The notes under the pieces: generated by a model
Databases searched by the model: none
Told to the model about the DNA's origin: nothing
Seen by the model: only the letters and a program-made list of their open reading frames with translations
Source of the DNA: Acinetobacter lwoffii
GTDB lineage: Bacteria > Pseudomonadota > Gammaproteobacteria > Pseudomonadales > Moraxellaceae
Direction of reading: 5' to 3'
NCBI RefSeq assembly: GCF_024129355.1
Contig: NZ_JAMXXP010000001.1
Span: 1 to 64,000, forward strand
Length of the DNA stretch: 64,000 bases
Position numbers and translations under genes: made by a program
Shown: piece by piece, positions 27,785-37,555 of the stretch
Position numbering within the stretch: the first letter of the stretch is position 1
Layout: the number at the start of each line of letters is the position of its first letter

Positions 27785-28510
27785 ATGATTCAAAGCAGCA
27801 ACGATTCGACCATCATGCCACAGGCTATTATTTCTGCCCAGAAATTGACACAAAAGATACAACTTTCACAAAAACAACTCACCATTTTTGAGGATCTTGA
27901 TCTGGATATTCAGGCCGGAGAACAAGTGGCTATTACCGGTCGTTCCGGTTCCGGAAAATCCACATTACTGGGTATTCTGGCGACACTGGATCAGGCAAGT
28001 TCAGGTCAGCTTCTGGTCTGTGGCGAATCAGTGTCTAACTTGAATGAAGAACAACGTGCGCTGGTACGTTTAAGAAATATCGGATTTGTCTTTCAGTCTT
28101 TTCAGCTCTTACCGCACCTGACTGCACTTGAAAATGTAATGCTGCCACTGCGCCTGCAGCCCGGCTTTAAATATGCAGAAGCCGAGCACAAAGCCTTGGC
28201 TCTGTTGCATAAAGTGGGTCTGGATCGACAGGCACAGCAGACGCCCAAAGTACTGTCTGGCGGTGAACAACAGCGTGTGGCCATCGCCCGTGCACTGGTT
28301 AGTGAACCCAAAATCATTTTTGCCGATGAACCTACGGGCAATCTCGATGGTGAAACGGCCAGAGAAATTGAACAACTGCTGTTTCAACTAAACCGGGAAC
28401 TGGGAACGACCTTGGTGCTGGTAACGCATGACCGAAAACTGGCACAGCAGTGTCAGCGGCATTTTGAACTGCTGAATGGCGAGCTGATTGAATATCCGAG
28501 TGGAGGATGA
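27785..28510 (+). CDS. ABC transporter ATPase, LolD/YbbA type
   Basis: ATP-binding subunit that pairs with the FtsX-like permease encoded next. Walker A is GRSGSGKST (52-60), the signature LSGGEQQR lies near residue 158, Walker B is [12 protein letters not shown] and the switch His is in LVTHD. The ATG at 27785 is supported by AGGA five bases upstream; an internal Met (27815) lacks one. The gene ends two bases before the permease ATG. Related to macrolide/lipoprotein exporters; the substrate of the YbbA-YbbP pair is not established. Confidence 0.95.
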   Translation: MIQSSNDSTIMPQAIISAQKLTQKIQLSQKQLTIFEDLDLDIQAGEQVAITGRSGSGKSTLLGILATLDQASSGQLLVCGESVSNLNEEQRALVRLRNIGFVFQSFQLLPHLTALENVMLPLRLQPGFKYAEAEHKALALLHKVGLDRQAQQTPKVLSGGEQQRVAIARALVSEPKIIFADEPTGNLDGETAREIEQLLFQLNRELGTTLVLVTHDRKLAQQCQRHFELLNGELIEYPSGG

Positions 28511-28511
28511 A

Positions 28512-31004
28512 ATGAATCCATTATTTCGTCCTTTACTGACGCAAAGCTTTAAAACCACCGGGATTTATCTGCTGATTATTGCCTTAACGCTGGCAATTAG
28601 CGCGACCACTGCACTCAAGTTTAGTAACGAGCAGATCCAAAATGCAGTCGCCTTGCAGGCAGCAGAAATGCTGGCCGGTGATCTGGTGCTTTCAGATAAT
28701 GAGCCTTTGCCGAAGCAGTGGCGTGATCAGGCCAAGCAGCTGGATTTAAAGCAGTCAGAGGTCACTTTCTTTAGCAGTATGGCCTATACCGATGCGCAGT
28801 TTGTCATGGTCAATGTCAAAGCCATTGATCAGGCTTTTCCTTTGCGTGGTGAACTGCGGGTGCAACCGGCAAAAAAATCGATTCAGTCTGGTGAAATCTG
28901 GCTCAGTCCACGAGCCATGGATTTGCTCAAAGTCAAACTGGGGGATCAGCTCAATATTGCCGATGCGGCGTTTAAAGTCACCGCCAAGATTGAACAGGAC
29001 TCCAATCAGGAACTTGGATTTTCCGGATTTTCGCCGACCGTAATTATTTCCCAGGCAGATGTCGCACGAACCAATGCCATTCAGGTGGGGAGCCGGATTG
29101 AATATCGCCTACTTATGGCTGGCCGTCCGGATGATACCCAACAATATGAAGCCCTGTTCAAGCAGCAGGTCAAGTCAGCAAACGCCTCAGCTGAAACACC
29201 AACGGAAGTGCAAGGGCAGGAGTTTGAGGAGCAAAGCAGTCTCAGGTTACGCAATGCCAGTGAAGGCAATACCCGCTTGATGAAGCCAATCGCCAATCTG
29301 GACACTTTCCTGCAACTGGCCAATATTCTGACCATTCTATTATGTGGGATTGCCATTGCTTTAACCGCGCAGCGTTATGTGCAGCAGAATCAGGATCATA
29401 TTGCCTTGATGCGTTGTATCGGTGCCACCAAGCAGCAGATTCTGTCGGCTTATCTGGCTTTACTTGGGATGGTGCTGTTAATTGCGATGCTAATTGGTAC
29501 CGTGGTCGGGATCAGTCTGGGTTATGGACTGTTGCAATTGATGTTGCAGCTGATTCCAAATTTGCAGATTGAATTTTCAGCCCTGGCAATGTTGCTCGGA
29601 CCATTGCCAGTCGCGATGCTGACCAGTGCCGTGGTGTTACTCGGCTTTGTCATGCCAAGCTTGTTGCAATTGCTGAATACCCCGCCAATTCGGGTGATCC
29701 GCCAGCAGGAAAAATCAGTGCAATCCATGCTGTGGATGCTGCTGACTGGAACGCTCAGCCTGATTATTTTTAGTGTGATTTTGACTGAAAACTTGCTGCT
29801 GACCGCCTGGGTGATTGGCGCGATTATTGTGTTATGTGCAGTGCTGTATCTGACGGTATGGGGGATGTTGAAACTGCTGCGGAATATGAAGTTGAATCTG
29901 TCAGCCTATGTACGCACACCTTCTCAGACTGCTTTGCAGATTACGGCTTTAGCCTTGGGCTTGAGCCTGATTACAGTATTGGCAGTCTTGCGTACTGATC
30001 TGCTGGATCGCTGGCAGCAACAGTTACCGGAAGGTACGCCGAACCAGTTTGTTTATGGTTTACCGCCTTTTGAGATGCCAGACCTGAAAGCCCAACTTGA
30101 GCAGAATGGCTGGAAAAGCACGCCACTGTATCCAAATGTCCGTGGGCGTCTGGTCGCCAAGAATGATCAGCCTTTTGCCGAGGAACTGGTGAAAAGCAGC
30201 AATACCTTAAGACGTGAACTGAATCTGACCCAGTCAAACCGCTATCCACAAGATAATGTGATTGTCAGTGGTGACGCGGTATTAAAACAAGTCGGCACCG
30301 TATCGGTCGAAGCCAATACTGCGGAAGAGCTAGGGATCAAGATCGGAGATAAACTCAGTTTCAGTCTGCCAGAAGGGATACTGGAAGCTAAAGTCGTTAA
30401 TCTAAGAACCGTCGAATGGGAAAGTTTTAGCCCGAATTTCTTCTTTATCTTTGCACCGAATAGCATGGATGCCAATGCCGGCAGTTATCTGGGCAGTTTT
30501 TATGTCCCGGAAACAGATAAAGGCAAACTGGTCCCTGTGATCCAGCAATTTTCCAACACGGTCTTTATTGATGTCAGCCTGATTCTGGAAGAGATCAAAC
30601 GCATTGTGAATGTGCTGGTGCAAATCGTGACGATTCTGGCGGTACTGGTCAGCATTTCCGGTTTTCTGGTGCTGATGGCCTGTCTGAACCTGTTGATGGA
30701 TGAACGCAAACGTGAAGTGGCTTTGCTACGATCATTCGGTAGTTCCAAGCAGAAACTGAAAACCATGATGAGTCTGGAAATTGGTTTTATTGGGCTGTTT
30801 GCCGGAATAGTTTCCTGCCTGTTTGCCGAAGTGATCAGTGCGATTGCCAGTTATAAAATGGATTTAATGATTCAGCCGCATTGGGAAATCTGGATTATCC
30901 TGCCGATCTTTATGACCTCTTTATGTGCGCTGATTGGCCGTTATCGCCTGAGTTATCTGTCAGAGATTCCACCCTTACAAAGTTTGCGTGAGATGAATCA
31001 ATAA
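28512..31004 (+). CDS. ABC transporter permease, YbbP-like (FtsX family)
   Basis: Inner-membrane permease of 830 residues with one N-terminal membrane helix, a large periplasmic domain, and about nine further helices in two FtsX blocks (NILTILLCGIAIALTAQRYV..., ISGFLVLMACLNLLMDERKREVALLRSFG). The repeated 'DxxALMRCIGATKQQI' and 'REVALLRSFGSSKQKL' coupling segments contact the ATPase. ATG 28512 was chosen because GGAGGA stands at 28502-28507 and the start then abuts the ATPase stop; an upstream frame start at 28488 would overlap it needlessly. Translationally coupled to the ATPase. Confidence 0.94.
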   Translation: MNPLFRPLLTQSFKTTGIYLLIIALTLAISATTALKFSNEQIQNAVALQAAEMLAGDLVLSDNEPLPKQWRDQAKQLDLKQSEVTFFSSMAYTDAQFVMVNVKAIDQAFPLRGELRVQPAKKSIQSGEIWLSPRAMDLLKVKLGDQLNIADAAFKVTAKIEQDSNQELGFSGFSPTVIISQADVARTNAIQVGSRIEYRLLMAGRPDDTQQYEALFKQQVKSANASAETPTEVQGQEFEEQSSLRLRNASEGNTRLMKPIANLDTFLQLANILTILLCGIAIALTAQRYVQQNQDHIALMRCIGATKQQILSAYLALLGMVLLIAMLIGTVVGISLGYGLLQLMLQLIPNLQIEFSALAMLLGPLPVAMLTSAVVLLGFVMPSLLQLLNTPPIRVIRQQEKSVQSMLWMLLTGTLSLIIFSVILTENLLLTAWVIGAIIVLCAVLYLTVWGMLKLLRNMKLNLSAYVRTPSQTALQITALALGLSLITVLAVLRTDLLDRWQQQLPEGTPNQFVYGLPPFEMPDLKAQLEQNGWKSTPLYPNVRGRLVAKNDQPFAEELVKSSNTLRRELNLTQSNRYPQDNVIVSGDAVLKQVGTVSVEANTAEELGIKIGDKLSFSLPEGILEAKVVNLRTVEWESFSPNFFFIFAPNSMDANAGSYLGSFYVPETDKGKLVPVIQQFSNTVFIDVSLILEEIKRIVNVLVQIVTILAVLVSISGFLVLMACLNLLMDERKREVALLRSFGSSKQKLKTMMSLEIGFIGLFAGIVSCLFAEVISAIASYKMDLMIQPHWEIWIILPIFMTSLCALIGRYRLSYLSEIPPLQSLREMNQ

Positions 31005-31038
31005 GATTCATCTCCGTGATTTTTAAACTGGCTGAGAG

Positions 31039-31857
31039 TTAAAGTTTTAGTTGCTGTTGCATCATTTCCAGAATCTCTTGCCACAGTGGGCGAATGGGTT
31101 CGAGTAAGGCCAAGTTATGTTGATAAAGCAGCACACAAAGGCCGAACCCGACAATCAAGGCAATCAGATTGAACAGGTGGCTACGCTGCATTTTTTGCCC
31201 GATGTACCAGAGCAAGGTGAGAAAAGCCCCCATCAGCATGCCGCCAATATGTGCGGCATTGTTGATTCCACTGATCATAAAGCCCAGCGCGAGGTTTAGA
31301 CCCATCACCATCACCAGGGTTTTTTTATCCAGAATAAAACGTTGCTGTGGCAGCATTGGCAATAAAGCCAGCACCGTGAGTGAAGCACCGAGTCCCATCA
31401 CGGCACCAGATGCGCCGGCACTGACCGCAGGCAATAAATCGGGATTGGCCACACCGCCTTCGATCAGGCTATAGCTGTCCTGAATGTTCATATAGCCACT
31501 GAGCAGGCTGCCCATTAATCCGACACACACATACAGGCCAATAAAATACATCCGGCCAAACAGCTGTTCGGCAACACTACCAAAAATATACAAGGCCCAC
31601 ATATTCAACATCAGGTGAATCAGGCCAAAATGAAAAAACATGCTGCTAAACAAGCGCATGGGTTCCGCTAAATAGGTTAAAGGTGCATAATCGGCACCCC
31701 AGAGAATAGCGTCTCGGGTACTCGGCTGGCTAACATCCATGCCATGCATGGCTTGCCAGCCAAATAATCCAACATTGATCCCGATTAAAATGGCGGTGAT
31801 CCACCAGAGATGCATTTCAAGTTTGCGATGTTCGACAGGGGGAGAGTATTCAGACAT
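31039..31857 (-). CDS. Rhomboid family intramembrane serine protease (second)
   Basis: Intramembrane protease of 272 residues with about seven hydrophobic segments. Catalytic Ser150 is in AGASGAVMG and His203 in AAHIGGMLMG; HLMLNMWALY (81-90) carries the conserved His/Asn of the oxyanion region. It is larger than the rhomboid at 20403-21020, with an insert between helices 1 and 2 and a longer N-terminus, so the two are not recent duplicates. It converges with the permease gene, with no clear terminator between, and diverges from mtgA. Substrate unknown. Confidence 0.93.
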   Translation of the reverse strand: MSEYSPPVEHRKLEMHLWWITAILIGINVGLFGWQAMHGMDVSQPSTRDAILWGADYAPLTYLAEPMRLFSSMFFHFGLIHLMLNMWALYIFGSVAEQLFGRMYFIGLYVCVGLMGSLLSGYMNIQDSYSLIEGGVANPDLLPAVSAGASGAVMGLGASLTVLALLPMLPQQRFILDKKTLVMVMGLNLALGFMISGINNAAHIGGMLMGAFLTLLWYIGQKMQRSHLFNLIALIVGFGLCVLLYQHNLALLEPIRPLWQEILEMMQQQLKL

Positions 31858-31934
31858 GCTATTTTTTTGCTGTGATTGTATATTTCGAATAAGCTTAACA
31901 CGAAAAATTAAATTTTCAGGAGTAACGCACTGAC

Positions 31935-32609
31935 ATGAAAGCCTTTCTGATCCGCACGATGCTCGTCATCGTCAGTGTGATTCTGCTGGTTCAATTGTGG
32001 ATCTTTGCCAGTCTGGCCTGGTGGCGAACCAATCCGGTGAACACCACCATGATGATGCGGATTGATTACTGGACAGAACCTTCCAAAGCGATTCAGCATC
32101 AGTGGCGTCCCTATGACGAAATCAGCCTGAATCTGAAACGTGCCATCGTCACTGCGGAAGATGGAAAATTTATTCATCACCATGGTTTTGACTGGGACGG
32201 AATTCAAACTGCGCTGAATAAAAACAGAAATCAGGGCCGTGTAGTGGCCGGTGGTTCGACAATCTCCCAGCAATTGGCGAAAAACCTGTTCCTCGTCAAC
32301 AAGCGTTCCTTTGTGCGTAAAGGTCAGGAAGCAGTCGCGACCTGGATGATGGAACGCATGTGGTCGAAAGAACGAATTCTGGAAGTCTATTTAAACTCGA
32401 TCGAGTTCGGGGATAATATCTACGGCGTTGAAGCAGCGGCCAAACATTATTTCGGTAAAACCGCACAAAGCCTGACCCGCGATCAAGCCATCTTTCTGGC
32501 TGCCATTTTGACCAATCCGAAATATTTCCAGGATCATCGCAATTCCTCTGCATTAAATGCTCGTAAGCGGATGATTCAGCGCTATATGCGTTATGCAGAA
32601 TTACCTTAA
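31935..32609 (+). CDS. mtgA: Monofunctional peptidoglycan glycosyltransferase
   Basis: GT51 enzyme that polymerises lipid II into glycan strands at the inner membrane. One N-terminal anchor (about residues 5-27) is followed by the catalytic block with Glu75 in [15 protein letters not shown], then [15 protein letters not shown] and the [24 protein letters not shown] block with the second acidic residue. There is no transpeptidase domain; length 224 is normal. AGGAG lies 11 bases before the ATG. Its own terminator follows. Confidence 0.97.
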   Translation: MKAFLIRTMLVIVSVILLVQLWIFASLAWWRTNPVNTTMMMRIDYWTEPSKAIQHQWRPYDEISLNLKRAIVTAEDGKFIHHHGFDWDGIQTALNKNRNQGRVVAGGSTISQQLAKNLFLVNKRSFVRKGQEAVATWMMERMWSKERILEVYLNSIEFGDNIYGVEAAAKHYFGKTAQSLTRDQAIFLAAILTNPKYFQDHRNSSALNARKRMIQRYMRYAELP

Positions 32610-32625
32610 TTGATGATTTGAAGAG

Positions 32626-32650
32626 AAAGCCCAATTATTTGGGCTTTTTT
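32626..32650 (+). terminator. mtgA terminator
   Basis: AAAGCCCAA (32626-32634), loop TTAT, TTGGGCTTT (32639-32647), continuing in T's. Confidence 0.9.
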
Positions 32651-32720
32651 TATGAAATTGTCATCAATTTGAAGCATACTTGGAGGGATAAGCACAATTT
32701 TAAATCCGCATAGGTTTGAT

Positions 32721-34802
32721 ATGAATACGGCAGCCAGCACAACTTCAGCACAGCCCGAATATACATATAATGATCGTTATATTAATCGCGAACTGTCTAT
32801 CCTAGACTTCCATTTACGTGTCCTGGAACAGGCTGTCGATCCTTTACATCCATTGCTCGAACGCATGAATTTCCTGTTGATTTTCTCGCGTAATCTGGAC
32901 GAGTTTTTTGAAATCCGGGTCGCAGGAATGATGGAACAGCTGGATCTGGATAATGAAAGTCGGAGTCCGGATGGCTTGACTCCAAAGCAGGTTTTAGAAC
33001 AGATTTCTAAAACAGCACATGCCGCCATTGAACGCCAGTACCGTATTTTAAATGAAGAAATTTTGCCAAAACTGCGTGAGGAAGATATTTGCTTCTTGCG
33101 CCGTGGTGAGCTGACTCCGGCACAATCTGCCTGGATTAAAAAATATTTTCAGGAGCAGGTAGCTCCTGTCCTCACGCCGATCAGCCTGGACCCAGCGCAT
33201 CCATTCCCGCGTCTGGTGAATAAATCACTGAACTTTATTGTGACGTTGGAAGGCAAAGATGCCTTTGGCCGTCAGATTGATCTGGCTGTGGTACCTGCAC
33301 CGCGTTCACTGCCACGTGTGGTACGTTTACCAGATGAACTGACCGATGGAAAAGAACATCATGTGATGCTGTCGGCGATTATTCATGAGCATGTGTCTGA
33401 TCTGTTCCCAGGGATGACAGCGACTGGGTGTTATCAGTTCCGTGTTACCCGGAATGCCGATTTGGCCTTGAATGAAGATGTCGAAGATCTGGCCAAGGCG
33501 CTCAAAGGCGAGCTTAGCTCACGCCGTTTTGGTCGTGCGGTACGTCTGGAAGTGACAGAAAATTGTCCGCAGCATATTTATGAATATCTGCTGAATGAAT
33601 TTGATCTGGACGACGAGCAGCTTTATAAAGTCGCCGGCCCGGTCAATCTGGCACGTTTGCTGTCTAATTTTAAACGTCCGCATTTACGTTATGACTCGCA
33701 TACTCCCATCATTCCTAAAGTACTAAAAAAATCTGAAAATATTTTTAGTGCGATGCAGAAACAGGATATTTTGCTGCATCATCCCTTTGAATCTTTTGCC
33801 CCGGTCATTTCATTATTACGTGAAGCGGCACGCGATCCGCAAGTACTGGCGATCAAGCAAACCTTGTACCGTAGTGGGCCAGATTCTGAAATTGTGCAAG
33901 TGTTGGCAGAGGCTGCCCGCAATGGCAAGGAAGTGACCGCAGTCATTGAACTGCGTGCACGTTTTGATGAAGAATCCAATATTGCGGTGGCCAATGTCCT
34001 GCAAGAAGCGGGTGCAGTCGTGGTCTACGGCATTGTCGGTTACAAGACTCACGCCAAGATGATTCTGGTGGTGCGCCGGGAAAATAACAAACTGGTGCGC
34101 TATGTGCATCTGGGTACCGGTAACTATCATGCCGGCAATGCGCGAATCTATACCGATTATGGTCTGTTAACGACGGATAAAGATTTGTGTGAAGATGTGC
34201 ATCGTATTTTCCAGGAATTGACCGGTATGGGGAAAATGGCCAAGCTGAAAAAGCTGCTACATGCGCCATTTACCTTGCATGCCCAGTTACTTAACTATAT
34301 CGATAATGAAATTGCCTATGCTCAAGCAGGGAAACCGGCGCAGATTATTGTCAAAGTCAATGCACTGACCGAAATGCAATTGATTAACAAACTCTATGAG
34401 GCTTCTCAGGCCGGGGTACAGATTGACCTGATTATCCGCTCAATTTGCAGTTTGCGTCCGGGGTTGCCGGGTCTGTCGGAAAATATCCGGGTGCGTTCAA
34501 TTGTCGGGCGTTTCCTGGAACATACCCGCGTGTATTATTTCAGCAATAATGGCAATTCACGTATTTACTGTTCAAGTGCAGACTGGATGGATCGCAACCT
34601 GTTTAATCGGGTCGAGGCCTGTTTCCCGGTCGAAGATGAAGCCTTGAAAAAACGCATCTATCAACAAGGTCTGTTGAATTACTTGAAAGACAATCAGCAA
34701 TCCTGGTTATTGCAAGGTGATGGTACTTGGCTGCGGGCACAGCCCAAAGAAGGTGAAAAACCGCATAATGCACAACGTATTCTGTTAGAGCTGTTTAAAT
34801 AA
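32721..34802 (+). CDS. ppk: Polyphosphate kinase 1
   Basis: Makes polyphosphate reversibly from ATP at the membrane. The 693-residue protein has the four PPK1 parts: an N-terminal helical domain ([19 protein letters not shown]), the head domain ([18 protein letters not shown]), and two phospholipase-D-like catalytic domains. Active-site histidines are in [11 protein letters not shown] and [20 protein letters not shown]; one of them carries the phosphate. The ATP pocket includes the N-terminal Asn near residue 57 ([14 protein letters not shown]). There is no ppx neighbour. A half Pho-box (TTGTCAT, 32658-32664) lies upstream but its partner repeat is poor. Confidence 0.98.
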   Translation: MNTAASTTSAQPEYTYNDRYINRELSILDFHLRVLEQAVDPLHPLLERMNFLLIFSRNLDEFFEIRVAGMMEQLDLDNESRSPDGLTPKQVLEQISKTAHAAIERQYRILNEEILPKLREEDICFLRRGELTPAQSAWIKKYFQEQVAPVLTPISLDPAHPFPRLVNKSLNFIVTLEGKDAFGRQIDLAVVPAPRSLPRVVRLPDELTDGKEHHVMLSAIIHEHVSDLFPGMTATGCYQFRVTRNADLALNEDVEDLAKALKGELSSRRFGRAVRLEVTENCPQHIYEYLLNEFDLDDEQLYKVAGPVNLARLLSNFKRPHLRYDSHTPIIPKVLKKSENIFSAMQKQDILLHHPFESFAPVISLLREAARDPQVLAIKQTLYRSGPDSEIVQVLAEAARNGKEVTAVIELRARFDEESNIAVANVLQEAGAVVVYGIVGYKTHAKMILVVRRENNKLVRYVHLGTGNYHAGNARIYTDYGLLTTDKDLCEDVHRIFQELTGMGKMAKLKKLLHAPFTLHAQLLNYIDNEIAYAQAGKPAQIIVKVNALTEMQLINKLYEASQAGVQIDLIIRSICSLRPGLPGLSENIRVRSIVGRFLEHTRVYYFSNNGNSRIYCSSADWMDRNLFNRVEACFPVEDEALKKRIYQQGLLNYLKDNQQSWLLQGDGTWLRAQPKEGEKPHNAQRILLELFK

Positions 34803-34814
34803 GTTTAAGTATTT

Positions 34815-34844
34815 AAAGAGGCTGAATATTCAGCCTCTTTTTTA
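34815..34844. terminator. Terminator after ppk
   Basis: A perfect 26-base palindrome AAAGAGGCTGAAT / ATTCAGCCTCTTT (34815-34840), then T's. It can serve the convergent gene too. Confidence 0.9.
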
Positions 34845-35453
34845 TTTCGAACATACAATTGAACTGTTCAAGCTGAGTCTGAACAGTTTTCGATAGATGT
34901 ATTTGACCCGGCTATATATCTGATAGTTCTTCATCTGGAGCTGATCTTGTCGTTCGGTTTGCGATTGATGTTGACTCAATACTTTTAATAACTGCAATTC
35001 AGCGAAGTTGAGACAGGTTTTGGCAATGGGCTGGTGCAGGATATAGTCTGCCAATTCAGTATTGACGTAAGCTCCACCGCGCAAGACAGTTTTCAGACTT
35101 TCAGCAAACTCGGAAAATGAATTCTGATGCTGCATATAGCTATCTGCTCCGGACAATAAAGCAGAATAGATCAGTGCTGTGGAATGAGTATTGAATATGG
35201 CAATAACAGGTGTATCTGGGCTTTGCTGTTTCAGCTGATGAATCAAACTGATCTCTGAAGTTGTTGCTGCATGATAAAGAATCAGGTTGGGTAGATGTTC
35301 AGTAATCATGGATTGTGCAGACAGCATATTGTCCGCATACAGCAGCATATCTGGCTGATAGCCCAGTTGCAGCAGCACGGTCTGGATTTTTGACAGGTCG
35401 AGTCCAGTCGGTGAACGAATCACTAAAACTGGTGCAGGCAAGAGGCTAGCCAA
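34842..35453 (-). CDS. Atypical response-regulator-like protein with LuxR-type HTH
   Basis: This 203-residue protein has the layout of a NarL/FixJ regulator. The receiver-like half begins PVLVIRSP and has LPNLILYHAATTSEI where the phosphoacceptor Asp should be; Tyr/His stands there instead, and the acidic pair after strand 1 is also absent. Ordinary phosphorylation is therefore unlikely. Residues about 145-192 (LNFAELQLLKVLSQHQSQTERQDQLQMKNYQIYSRVKYIYRKL) match a degenerate LuxR-type helix-turn-helix. It starts at TTG with AGGA 11 bases upstream; the frame is open further upstream but has no ATG. Possibly a phosphorylation-independent transcription factor. Confidence 0.7.
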   Translation of the reverse strand: MASLLPAPVLVIRSPTGLDLSKIQTVLLQLGYQPDMLLYADNMLSAQSMITEHLPNLILYHAATTSEISLIHQLKQQSPDTPVIAIFNTHSTALIYSALLSGADSYMQHQNSFSEFAESLKTVLRGGAYVNTELADYILHQPIAKTCLNFAELQLLKVLSQHQSQTERQDQLQMKNYQIYSRVKYIYRKLFRLSLNSSIVCSK

Positions 35454-35596
35454 TAAAACACGATCCTGTAGATGCTGATAGAGAGCTATACTGTGAATCA
35501 GGCAAATGCAAATGCCTATCCCAAAGAATAGGGATTTAGCTGAAATGTAGAGATTTTAAGTTTCTAGGCGGACTGAATGTATTCAATTCAAGATAT

Positions 35597-35626
35597 AAAA
35601 AAGGAGCAACATGTGCTCCCTTTTTA
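35597..35626 (-). terminator. Terminator of the rub-est-oxyR operon
   Basis: GGAGCA (35603-35608) and TGCTCC (35614-35619) with A's on one side and TTTTT on the other, just past the oxyR stop on the minus strand. Confidence 0.8.
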
Positions 35627-35637
35627 TTCGGTGAAAA

Positions 35638-36546
35638 TCAAGCAGCGTTGTGCTGAGTGATTTTCTGGAAAATCTGTAATAACACATCAAACTCGCTTTG
35701 CAGCGGCGTGCTTTTACGGGTCACCAATGCCAGGGTACGACTTGGGGCTGAATCGATCGCTTTTACCTGAATCTCAGGATTGCCTTTAATCATATTGGTA
35801 TGGATCGCAATTTCAGGCAGCAGGGTAAAGCCCAGATTTGCAGACACCATTTCGATTAAAGTCGGCAGTGAGCTGGCTTTTAAACGGTGATCATTTTTAC
35901 GCTCACCAATCGGGCAGGCACTCAAGGCATGATCACGCAGGCAATGACCTTCTTCAAGTAACATCAGACGAGACAGATCCAGATCTTCTAAAGAGTTTGC
36001 TTGTGCAGCATGCTGATCAGATTTTTGGTAAACCAGATACAGATTCTCTTTGGCAATTTCAGCAACTTTCAGACCACGGGTGTCGAAAGGCAATGCCAAA
36101 GCCACCATATCCAGGTTGCCATGTTCCAGCTTTTCTACAATCTTTTCACTTTGTGCTTCATGCAGATGCAACTGGATTTTTGGTAATTGCTTATGTACTT
36201 CATCCAGCAGTTGGGACAATAGGAAAGGTGCAATTGTTGGAATGACGCCGAGATGTAGATCACCGGTTAAAGGTTCACTCATCTCACGACTTAGACGCAT
36301 TAGGTCCTGAGCATCGGCCAGTAGAACACGTGCGCGTGCAACCACTTGTTCACCAAGAGGCGTTAAACGAACATTCTGGCGGTCGCGTTCAACAAGTACG
36401 CCACCGAGTAAACGCTCCAGTTCCATGATGCCGCCAGACAAGGTTGACTGGGTGACAAACGAACGACGAGCAGCTTCTGTAAAATGTAGCGTCTCTGACA
36501 GTGTTACGAGGTATGACAGCTGTCTTAAAGATGGTAATGCAGCCAT
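35638..36546 (-). CDS. oxyR: Hydrogen peroxide-sensing LysR regulator OxyR
   Basis: LysR-type activator of peroxide defence genes. The winged HTH is at residues 1-65 (LSYLVTLSETLHFTEAARRSFVTQSTLSGGIMELE). The redox pair is Cys202 and Cys211 in HCLRDHALSAC, with the same spacing as E. coli Cys199/Cys208, which marks this as OxyR rather than another LysR protein. Length 302. It lies 13 bases after estB and is the last gene of rubA-rubB-estB-oxyR, the order described in Acinetobacter ADP1. Confidence 0.97.
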   Translation of the reverse strand: MAALPSLRQLSYLVTLSETLHFTEAARRSFVTQSTLSGGIMELERLLGGVLVERDRQNVRLTPLGEQVVARARVLLADAQDLMRLSREMSEPLTGDLHLGVIPTIAPFLLSQLLDEVHKQLPKIQLHLHEAQSEKIVEKLEHGNLDMVALALPFDTRGLKVAEIAKENLYLVYQKSDQHAAQANSLEDLDLSRLMLLEEGHCLRDHALSACPIGERKNDHRLKASSLPTLIEMVSANLGFTLLPEIAIHTNMIKGNPEIQVKAIDSAPSRTLALVTRKSTPLQSEFDVLLQIFQKITQHNAA

Positions 36547-36559
36547 AGTGTCCTAATGT

Positions 36560-37498
36560 TTATGATTTAAAATGATCAGCAAATAATTCGCTAAGATATG
36601 GAATAAAATGCGGTGGGATATCATGCCCCATTCCATCAATTAATTCAAATTTAGCCCCTGAGATTGCTTTCGCAACGGCCTTGCCATGGCTAGGAGGCAG
36701 CAATCGATCTCGAGAACCATGGACCACCAGGGTTTCTTGTTTGATTTGCTTGTCCAGTTGCAGCAATGAGCCTGTACATAATATTGCTAAAAACTGTTGA
36801 AGTACACCAGCAGGATAGTAACTTCGCTTATATAATTTACGGGCGGTCTGCACCGCTTCCAGATGATTGACATAACCTGGCGAGCCGATGATCTTAAACA
36901 GTTTCAAACTATGATCAACAATGCCATCTTCATCTGTTGAAGCAGGTTTGTCAATCAAACTAAAGAGTTGCTTCGGGAAGGGCGGTGGCAACATCGGCTG
37001 GTTATTGCTGGTAAACAGTAAGCCCAGTTTTTTGACTTTGTCCGGATAACGCGCGGCCAGAATCTGGGCAATCATACCGCCCATGGAGGCGCCCAGTACA
37101 TAGACCTGTTCCAGCTGCATTTTTTCAATCAGCAGACTGACATCTTCGGCCATATCATACAGATCATAAGGTGCACCCTGATTCCCCAGACCCAGCGCAA
37201 AACGGCTCATCATTTTCAGGGTATTCAGGCGTGGGCCTTTGTGATGGACTTTTGAAGACAGGCCAATATCACGATTATCAAAACGGATAATGTGATAACC
37301 ATTGTCAATCAGTGACTTGCAGAAAAAGTCAGGCCAGTACAGCATTTGTCCACCTAGCCCCATAATCAGCAAAATGGTGGGATGTTGCGGATTTCCGCCA
37401 ACCTCGACATGTAGCTGGATCCCATTGCCAAGATCGACCTTGGTTTCATGCATGAACGAGGTGTAGGGGGAAAGATTAAACTGTGCTGCGCTGTACAT
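36560..37498 (-). CDS. estB: Alpha/beta hydrolase esterase EstB
   Basis: Cytoplasmic serine esterase of 312 residues. The nucleophile Ser138 is in GASMGGM, the oxyanion region is LLIMGLGGQ (43-51), the acid lies in VHGSRDRLLPP and the base is His in GMGHDIPP. There is no signal peptide. It sits between rubB (57 bases upstream) and oxyR (13 bases downstream), matching the ADP1 operon from which estB was named. Its biological substrate is not certain; wax or other alkane-derived esters would fit the context. Confidence 0.92.
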   Translation of the reverse strand: MYSAAQFNLSPYTSFMHETKVDLGNGIQLHVEVGGNPQHPTILLIMGLGGQMLYWPDFFCKSLIDNGYHIIRFDNRDIGLSSKVHHKGPRLNTLKMMSRFALGLGNQGAPYDLYDMAEDVSLLIEKMQLEQVYVLGASMGGMIAQILAARYPDKVKKLGLLFTSNNQPMLPPPFPKQLFSLIDKPASTDEDGIVDHSLKLFKIIGSPGYVNHLEAVQTARKLYKRSYYPAGVLQQFLAILCTGSLLQLDKQIKQETLVVHGSRDRLLPPSHGKAVAKAISGAKFELIDGMGHDIPPHFIPYLSELFADHFKS

Positions 37499-37555
37499 GA
37501 TCGCTGTCCTAATTAAAGGATATTTCGTTTAAAAAATATCCTTTGTATTAAACCT

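Noticed and set aside
28488..28511. Longer start for the YbbP-like permease
   Set aside because: It overlaps the ATPase gene and lacks a binding site; ATG 28512 has GGAGGA.
32658..32675. Pho box before ppk
   Set aside because: TTGTCAT is present but the second repeat (TTGAAGC) is poor, so it does not meet the two-repeat standard.
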